DNA from: Archaeoglobi archaeon
Lineage (GTDB): Archaea; Halobacteriota; Archaeoglobi; Archaeoglobales; Archaeoglobaceae
Reading direction: 5' to 3'
Assembly: GCA_029259455.1 (NCBI GenBank)
Contig: JAPDIT010000003.1
Location: 1-26,684, forward strand
DNA: 26,684 nucleotides
Made by a program: the position numbers and the translations under genes
In this document: piece by piece, positions 22,665 to 26,684 of the stretch
Layout of the letters: each line of letters starts with the position of its first letter
Numbering within the stretch: the first letter of the stretch is position 1
The notes under the pieces: model-generated
Seen by the model: the letters and a program-made list of their open reading frames with translations, nothing else
Databases searched by the model: none
What the model was told of the DNA's origin: nothing

Positions 22665-23887
22665 TGTCACAGAAGATGATGTACGAGTTCAAGAGGAAAC
22701 TGGAGGAGCTTGAAAAGTACAAAGGTAGGGGAACCGAGTTAATTACTTTATATATTCCACCAGATAAAAATATTGCTGACATTTCAAACCAGCTCAGGAG
22801 CGAGCTGAGTCAGGCTTCAAACATAAAGTCAAAACAAACGAGAACAAACGTTCTTGCAGGCATAGAAGCAATTTTGAACAGACTGAAGTATTTCCGAAAA
22901 CCCCCAAAAAACGGGATGGTCATAATAAGCGGAGTTGTCAACATAAACGGCAAGGAGAAGCATATAACCGAAATAATAGAGCCTCCCGAGCCCGTTCCGC
23001 TTTACAAGTACCACTGCGACTCGAAGTTCTATCTTGATCCCCTCAAAGAGATGCTGACAGAAAAGAAGCTTTACGGACTCATAGTAATTGACCGAAGGGA
23101 GGCCACTGTAGGACTGCTGAAGGGTAAGAGGATAGAGGTTCTCGACTGGGATACATCAATGGTGCCGGGAAAGCACAGGCAGGGTGGGCAGAGCAGCGTT
23201 AGATTCGAGAGGTTGAGGGAGATAGCCATTCACGAGTTCTACAAGAAGGTGGGAGGGATGGCGAGTGAAGCATTGCTTCCCTACAAGGACAAGTTGGTAG
23301 GCATTCTGATTGGAGGGCCTTCTCCCACAAAGGAAGAGTTTTACGAGGGGGAGTATCTACACCACGAGTTGCAGAAGAAGGTACTCGGACTGTTTGATGT
23401 CGGATACACTGATGAGTCGGGATTGTATGAGCTTGTGGAGAAGGCGAAAGACGTTTTACAGGAAGTTGACATAATCAGGGAAAAGAACTTGATGCAGAGG
23501 TTCCTCAAGGAGGTGGCCAGAGACGGACTTGCAGCATACGGTGAGGAGGAGGTCAGAAGATATATAGAACTTGGAGCTGTTGACACGCTCCTCCTCTCTG
23601 AAGACCTGAGGTATGAGAGGGTCAAGTACCGATGTCCCAAATGCGGTAAGGAAGTTGAGGTGACGGTGAGAGAAGGCATAGAGAAGCCGCCGTTTTGCAA
23701 GGAAGACAACGTTGAGATGGAAGAGGTTGAGAGAAAAGATATAGTGCTTGAACTTTCAGAACTTGCAGAAGGTACAGGAGCAAAGGTCGAGTTCCTTTCA
23801 ACAGAGAGTGAGGAGGGGGAGATGTTATACAAGGCGTTCGGTGGAATTGCTGCAATTCTCAGATTCAAGCCAGAAGGTGCTCAATGA
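22661..23887 (+). CDS. prf1: peptide chain release factor aRF1
   Basis: Recognises all three stop codons and triggers peptide release. A 408-residue aRF1/eRF1 protein. The N domain carries the decoding motif NIKS (54-57) and YHCDSKF (117-123, the YxCxxxF motif). The M domain has GGQ at 175-177 in KHRQGGQSSVRF. The C domain ends with a minidomain holding CPKC and a Cys further on (PPFCKED), possibly metal-binding. The first ATG overlaps the uppS stop by four bases; a second in-frame ATG follows directly. It closes the run that began with lysS. Confidence 0.95.
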   Translation: MMSQKMMYEFKRKLEELEKYKGRGTELITLYIPPDKNIADISNQLRSELSQASNIKSKQTRTNVLAGIEAILNRLKYFRKPPKNGMVIISGVVNINGKEKHITEIIEPPEPVPLYKYHCDSKFYLDPLKEMLTEKKLYGLIVIDRREATVGLLKGKRIEVLDWDTSMVPGKHRQGGQSSVRFERLREIAIHEFYKKVGGMASEALLPYKDKLVGILIGGPSPTKEEFYEGEYLHHELQKKVLGLFDVGYTDESGLYELVEKAKDVLQEVDIIREKNLMQRFLKEVARDGLAAYGEEEVRRYIELGAVDTLLLSEDLRYERVKYRCPKCGKEVEVTVREGIEKPPFCKEDNVEMEEVERKDIVLELSELAEGTGAKVEFLSTESEEGEMLYKAFGGIAAILRFKPEGAQ

Positions 23888-23914
23888 CTAACAAGTCTCA
23901 GCAAAAATAGAAAC

Positions 23915-23923
23915 TCTTTTATT
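23915..23923 (+). promoter_or_regulatory. TATA-like box for the small membrane peptide and symporter
   Basis: CTTTTATTT about 27 nt before the ATG at 23946, just after aRF1; suggests a separate transcription unit. Confidence 0.35.
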
Positions 23924-23945
23924 TGCGAGTTTGTCTCATAACTGC

Positions 23946-24041
23946 ATGTTCGGAATGGAAAGCATAACGTTTGCGAGTATCAGCGTAACTGTTGGCGTTC
24001 AAATCGTAATTCTGCTAATTTGGGGATTAAAGTGGAGGTGA
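23946..24041 (+). CDS. 31-residue single-span membrane peptide, putative symporter accessory subunit
   Basis: ATG 23946 to TGA 24039-24041 encodes a 31-residue peptide. It has a short polar start (MFGMESI), one hydrophobic span (about ITFASISVTVGVQIVILLIW) and a basic end GLKWR, so the C-terminus should face the cytoplasm. Its stop codon lies inside the GGAGGTGA ribosome-binding site of the symporter, whose TTG start is only 4 bases further on, so the two are translationally coupled. Very small one-span subunits next to SSS transporters are known in bacteria and archaea. The gene is below the usual size cut-off and easily missed. The evidence is topology and coupling; sequence identity to a known family was not tested. 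Confidence 0.65.
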   Translation: MFGMESITFASISVTVGVQIVILLIWGLKWR

Positions 24042-24045
24042 TTTT

Positions 24046-25572
24046 TTGCTAGCAGTAGTGGTATTTCTGGCTTATTTTTTGGCAATAGCCATCATAGCTT
24101 ACTACGGGGCGAAAAGGATGAAGACGGTTGCGGATTTTGTTGCTGCAAGCGGTCAGCTTGGATTCTGGACTTACTGCCTCCTGATGATAGGAAGTGTTTT
24201 CAGCGGAATGACCCTCATCGGTGTTGCGGGTTTAGCATTCACAACCGGCTACGCGAATGTGTGGGAGAGGATAATTGGCCCACCTTTTGCCATAGCCTTT
24301 GGTACAATCCTCATAGGATACAAGCTGTTCAATCTTAAGGAGAGAAACGGGATTCTCACAATTCAGGATTATCTAGCGTACCGCTACAACGATCCAAAGG
24401 TAATCAGAATTCTTGCGGGATTGATATCTGCAGTAACATGCTTTGTTTATCTGATAGGCCAGTACACTGCTATCGGTGTAGTTAGCCACGTCGTTCTGGG
24501 CATTCCCTACTGGATGGGGGCGGTTATTGCAGCGATAATTGTTGTTGGCTATGTCATGAGCGGGGGGATGTTCTCAACAGCGTGGACAACTTTTCTGCAA
24601 TCCATTTTGATGCTCTTTGGCATTTACGTTACAGTACCCTTCATCGTTGCGTGGGTTGGAGGGTTTGAGGCGATGAACCAAGCCCTTTTAACGCTACCAG
24701 AAATGCAGAACGTAACGAGGGGTGTTCCAGAGGACTTCATGTTCGCAAAGTATCTCAGCAAGCCCTTTGCCCCTGCATCAGTCCCACTCGCAGGATGGGT
24801 TTACAACATCACTCTCTTCGGAATAACCGTCCCTCTCGGCTTAATGGTCGCACCGCACATCGTTAACAACATGCTGACCTTCAGAAAAATCGAGTACGCA
24901 AGATGGGGGCCGCTTGTCATGTATGTAATCGGCTTTTCAGCCATATTCCTCACCTCCCTCGCCGGTATTGCAGCAAGAGTCGCCTGGGCCGAAGGGGTGG
25001 TTGAAATTCCGAGCCTGAGTCTCGGAAGTATAGAGGTCAAGTGGTCTGACATGGCCTATCCAACAATAGCCAGCAAGGCTCTACCTTACTGGCTTTTTGT
25101 CCTGCTTTTACCCACAATTCTTGCTGGAGTTATGTCCACAACTGACAGGTTAATTCTAACAGCTGCGAACAATATCAGTTATGACGTTCTGAAGAATGCT
25201 CTCGGTAAAAACATATCTGAGAGTTCGCTCAGGAAAATCAACATGCTTGTTGTTCCTTTAATTGGTTTTTGCTCTCTCGCTGTAGCTCTCTTCCCACAGC
25301 AACTCCTTGCATGGTTCATCTGGGCTGCATTGTCTCTGATGACCAACTGCTTCTTCTTCCCCATCATGCTGGGACTCTACTGGAAGAGGATGAACAAACA
25401 CGCAGCGAGGTTCAGCATGGTTGCAGGATTCGTGGTTACTCTCCTAACATTCGCAATGTACGGGAAAACAGTATTCATTGCCGGAATCCCTGTTTACTCC
25501 GTGCTTCCGGGCTTTATAGCCAGCTTAGCCGTTGCTGTTGGTGTTTCTTTGCTTTGGACTGAGAAAAGTTAG
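24046..25572 (+). CDS. sodium:solute symporter (SSS family)
   Basis: A 508-residue secondary transporter using a sodium gradient to import an organic solute. About 13 spans fit the LeuT-type fold; for example VVFLAYFLAIAIIAYYGAKR opens the protein. Family marks are an early SVFSGMTLIGVAGLAFTTG, RYNDPKVIRILAGLIS, and the Na2-type segment LAGVMSTTDRLILTAANN, where a Ser/Thr pair would bind sodium. The start is TTG 24046, preceded by a strong GGAGGTGA four bases away; no upstream alternative fits. The preceding 31-residue peptide gene is coupled to it. The substrate (acetate, other monocarboxylate, proline or pantothenate are family options) cannot be told. A carboxylic acid would suit the acyl-CoA genes, but that is inference. 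Confidence 0.9.
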   Translation: MLAVVVFLAYFLAIAIIAYYGAKRMKTVADFVAASGQLGFWTYCLLMIGSVFSGMTLIGVAGLAFTTGYANVWERIIGPPFAIAFGTILIGYKLFNLKERNGILTIQDYLAYRYNDPKVIRILAGLISAVTCFVYLIGQYTAIGVVSHVVLGIPYWMGAVIAAIIVVGYVMSGGMFSTAWTTFLQSILMLFGIYVTVPFIVAWVGGFEAMNQALLTLPEMQNVTRGVPEDFMFAKYLSKPFAPASVPLAGWVYNITLFGITVPLGLMVAPHIVNNMLTFRKIEYARWGPLVMYVIGFSAIFLTSLAGIAARVAWAEGVVEIPSLSLGSIEVKWSDMAYPTIASKALPYWLFVLLLPTILAGVMSTTDRLILTAANNISYDVLKNALGKNISESSLRKINMLVVPLIGFCSLAVALFPQQLLAWFIWAALSLMTNCFFFPIMLGLYWKRMNKHAARFSMVAGFVVTLLTFAMYGKTVFIAGIPVYSVLPGFIASLAVAVGVSLLWTEKS

Positions 25573-25624
25573 GCATTCCAGCAAGTCAACAGCTCTGCAA
25601 ATGGATACAGCCTCCAGAAAGCAG

Positions 25625-26173
25625 TCAGAACACCAGGTCACTTAACTTTTCAAGCTCTTCCTTGATTTTTCTCGCTCTTCCCCTCATCCTCTCCGTCAAC
25701 CAACGCATTTTCGGGTTCCTTCTGTCTATTTCATCGAGCCTCTTCATGAATTCCTCGAATGTTCCCTCTCTGTCTCCCATTGCAAGATTGTCAGCGAAAC
25801 TAACTATCTTCTCCTCTAACGTTTCCGGCATGTATTCCTTTGGCTCAAGACCGAGCCTCTCTGCTTCCTCTGCTATGATTCCCGCGCTGAAATGCCTTTC
25901 AGCAATCCTGACAATCTTCTCATCAACTCTCTCCTTCCTCAGTATCTCGGCAGACTTGATGAAGTGCTGAAACGGGTCGTGGGTTACTGTCCTGCCAATA
26001 TCGTGCAGCAATGCTCCTCTCAAAACAGCGTCCATATCAACTTCATGACCATTTTCGCGAATTCTTTGTGCGATCTTCAATGCGATTCTAGCTACAGTAA
26101 TACAGTGTCTCCTCACATCCTCGCCTAAGCCGTATTTCTCCCACAACCTCAGGACATCAGCAGGGACATCCAT
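25625..26173 (-). CDS. HD-domain phosphohydrolase
   Basis: A 182-residue soluble protein with a single HD domain: His23 in RRHCITVARIALKIA, the HD pair in LLHDIGRTVTHD (56-67; His57-Asp58), a later His in AERHFSAG (His94), and a terminal Asp in IVSFADNLAMGD. These residues would bind one or two metals to cleave a phosphate ester. The C-terminal third is a charged helical tail (EEFMKRLDEIDRR). It resembles the archaeal TIGR00295 group. MptB, the cyclic phosphodiesterase acting after MptA in methanopterin synthesis, is also an HD protein, so a pterin role is possible, but mptA is 14 kb away and nothing else supports it. A TATA-like TTAAATAAA (plus 26194-26202) lies about 25 nt upstream of the ATG. 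Confidence 0.82.
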   Translation of the reverse strand: MDVPADVLRLWEKYGLGEDVRRHCITVARIALKIAQRIRENGHEVDMDAVLRGALLHDIGRTVTHDPFQHFIKSAEILRKERVDEKIVRIAERHFSAGIIAEEAERLGLEPKEYMPETLEEKIVSFADNLAMGDREGTFEEFMKRLDEIDRRNPKMRWLTERMRGRARKIKEELEKLSDLVF

Positions 26174-26239
26174 TGAAAGAAACTTAGAGTCAGTTTATTT
26201 AAGATTTGGAAATTGAAAATTGAATGTCTGACAATGTGA

Positions 26240-26684
26240 TCAAGTAAATAAACCTCTCCAAATTTCAACGGAGCAAAGACTGGCGACATCGTAGAAAGTT
26301 AAGCCAAGCTTATGGCTCAAATACTCGATGCAGTTTGCCAAAGCGGCCATAAGCAGAATAAAACCGTTGTTGCTCTTCTCACTTCTCAAATAATTCCCCT
26401 CAAGCTTTAAAATGGATTTGTCCCTTCTGTGCTTCTCCTCAATCCATATTCTCTTCAGGTATTCTTTTATTATGTTCTCTGCTTTCTTCTTCCAGTTTGT
26501 TGAAACCAAGTAGGTTCTTTTTTATCTTCCATCAGACATTTTACCACCTTAACTCTACCAACCTCAGGAACGTTAAGACTTTGGAAGCTAAATAAAACTC
26601 CTTTCCTTCAAAGTCCTGCAGAGCTTCTCTTTCTCGAATAACTCTTCTATCCTGAATTTCTTTCCAGACACTTCAACAATCCCT
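26240..26684 (-). pseudogene. degraded DDE-type transposase remnant, continuing past the window edge
   Basis: The longest open piece (from 26509 down to 26240, 89 residues) reads STNWKKKAENIIKEYLKRIW and then IEEKHRRDKSILKLEGNYLR. This looks like the C-terminal 'Y-x-x-R-W-x-I-E-E' region of IS4-like DDE transposases, where the Glu is the last catalytic residue. Upstream, the same strand shows fitting fragments in changing frames: GIVEVSGKKFRIEELFEKEK, FEGKEFYLASKVL, then NVPEVGRVKVVKCLMED, joined across apparent single-base shifts (one in an A6 run near 26520). The element is therefore inactive. The N-terminal part and any right end lie outside the window, and no terminal inverted repeat was found at the left end. 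The exact IS family is not determined. Confidence 0.65.

Overview
The window reads as chromosome of a thermophilic euryarchaeon, most likely Archaeoglobus fulgidus or a close relative in the Archaeoglobales. The signs are: archaeal information-processing genes (eIF2 gamma, aRF1, class I lysyl-tRNA synthetase); MptA of tetrahydromethanopterin synthesis; the DUF39/NIL-ferredoxin homocysteine pair known from methanogens and sulfate reducers; a dense set of acyl-CoA oxidation genes; and AT-rich TATA boxes about 24-35 nt before many start codons, implying leaderless mRNAs. The species is inferred from gene content. No database was searched.

Left region (1-4463, + strand) is an acyl-CoA catabolism block: the 3' part of a fused ADP-forming acyl-CoA synthetase (beta C-terminus running straight into an alpha subunit), an acyl-CoA dehydrogenase with its own promoter, a crotonase that looks like MenB/BadI rather than an ordinary enoyl-CoA hydratase, and a 3-hydroxyacyl-CoA dehydrogenase. 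Together they could oxidise an acyl or alicyclic acid, possibly with hydrolytic ring opening. At 4555-6421 follow a DUF39 + CBS protein and an NIL-domain 2[4Fe-4S] ferredoxin, the homocysteine-forming sulfur-transfer pair.

Middle region (6405-12867, mostly - strand) holds an orphan PAS histidine kinase, then an operon read leftward: mptA, a secreted membrane-anchored phospholipase D-like protein with a lamin-tail-like N-terminus, an Era-like GTPase, a DUF2073 protein and a zinc-ribbon DUF2072 protein. A MazG-type pyrophosphohydrolase and a broken 3-hydroxyacyl-CoA dehydrogenase (one frameshift, one nonsense codon) follow. A TATA box framed by a 9-bp inverted repeat lies before the broken gene. 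A KaiC/RecA-like protein without a P-loop overlaps the tail of the next operon.

The biotin uptake operon (13683-16040, - strand) is bioY, a fused double-ATPase and an EcfT, with a perfect 9-bp inverted repeat resembling the BirA operator across the bioY start codon. Then come hisG (+), a PIN protein and eIF2 gamma (-), and tRNA-Arg(GCG) (-). A compact + strand run with overlapping or nearly abutting genes follows: lysS, a radical SAM enzyme, a DUF2551 wHTH protein, a cis-prenyltransferase and aRF1.

Right region (23946-26684) holds a 31-residue single-span membrane peptide whose stop codon lies in the ribosome-binding site of an SSS-family sodium/solute symporter, an HD-domain phosphohydrolase (- strand), and a frameshifted transposase remnant running off the edge. 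No CRISPR array, rRNA or complete insertion sequence was seen, and no gene-free stretch exceeds 300 bases.
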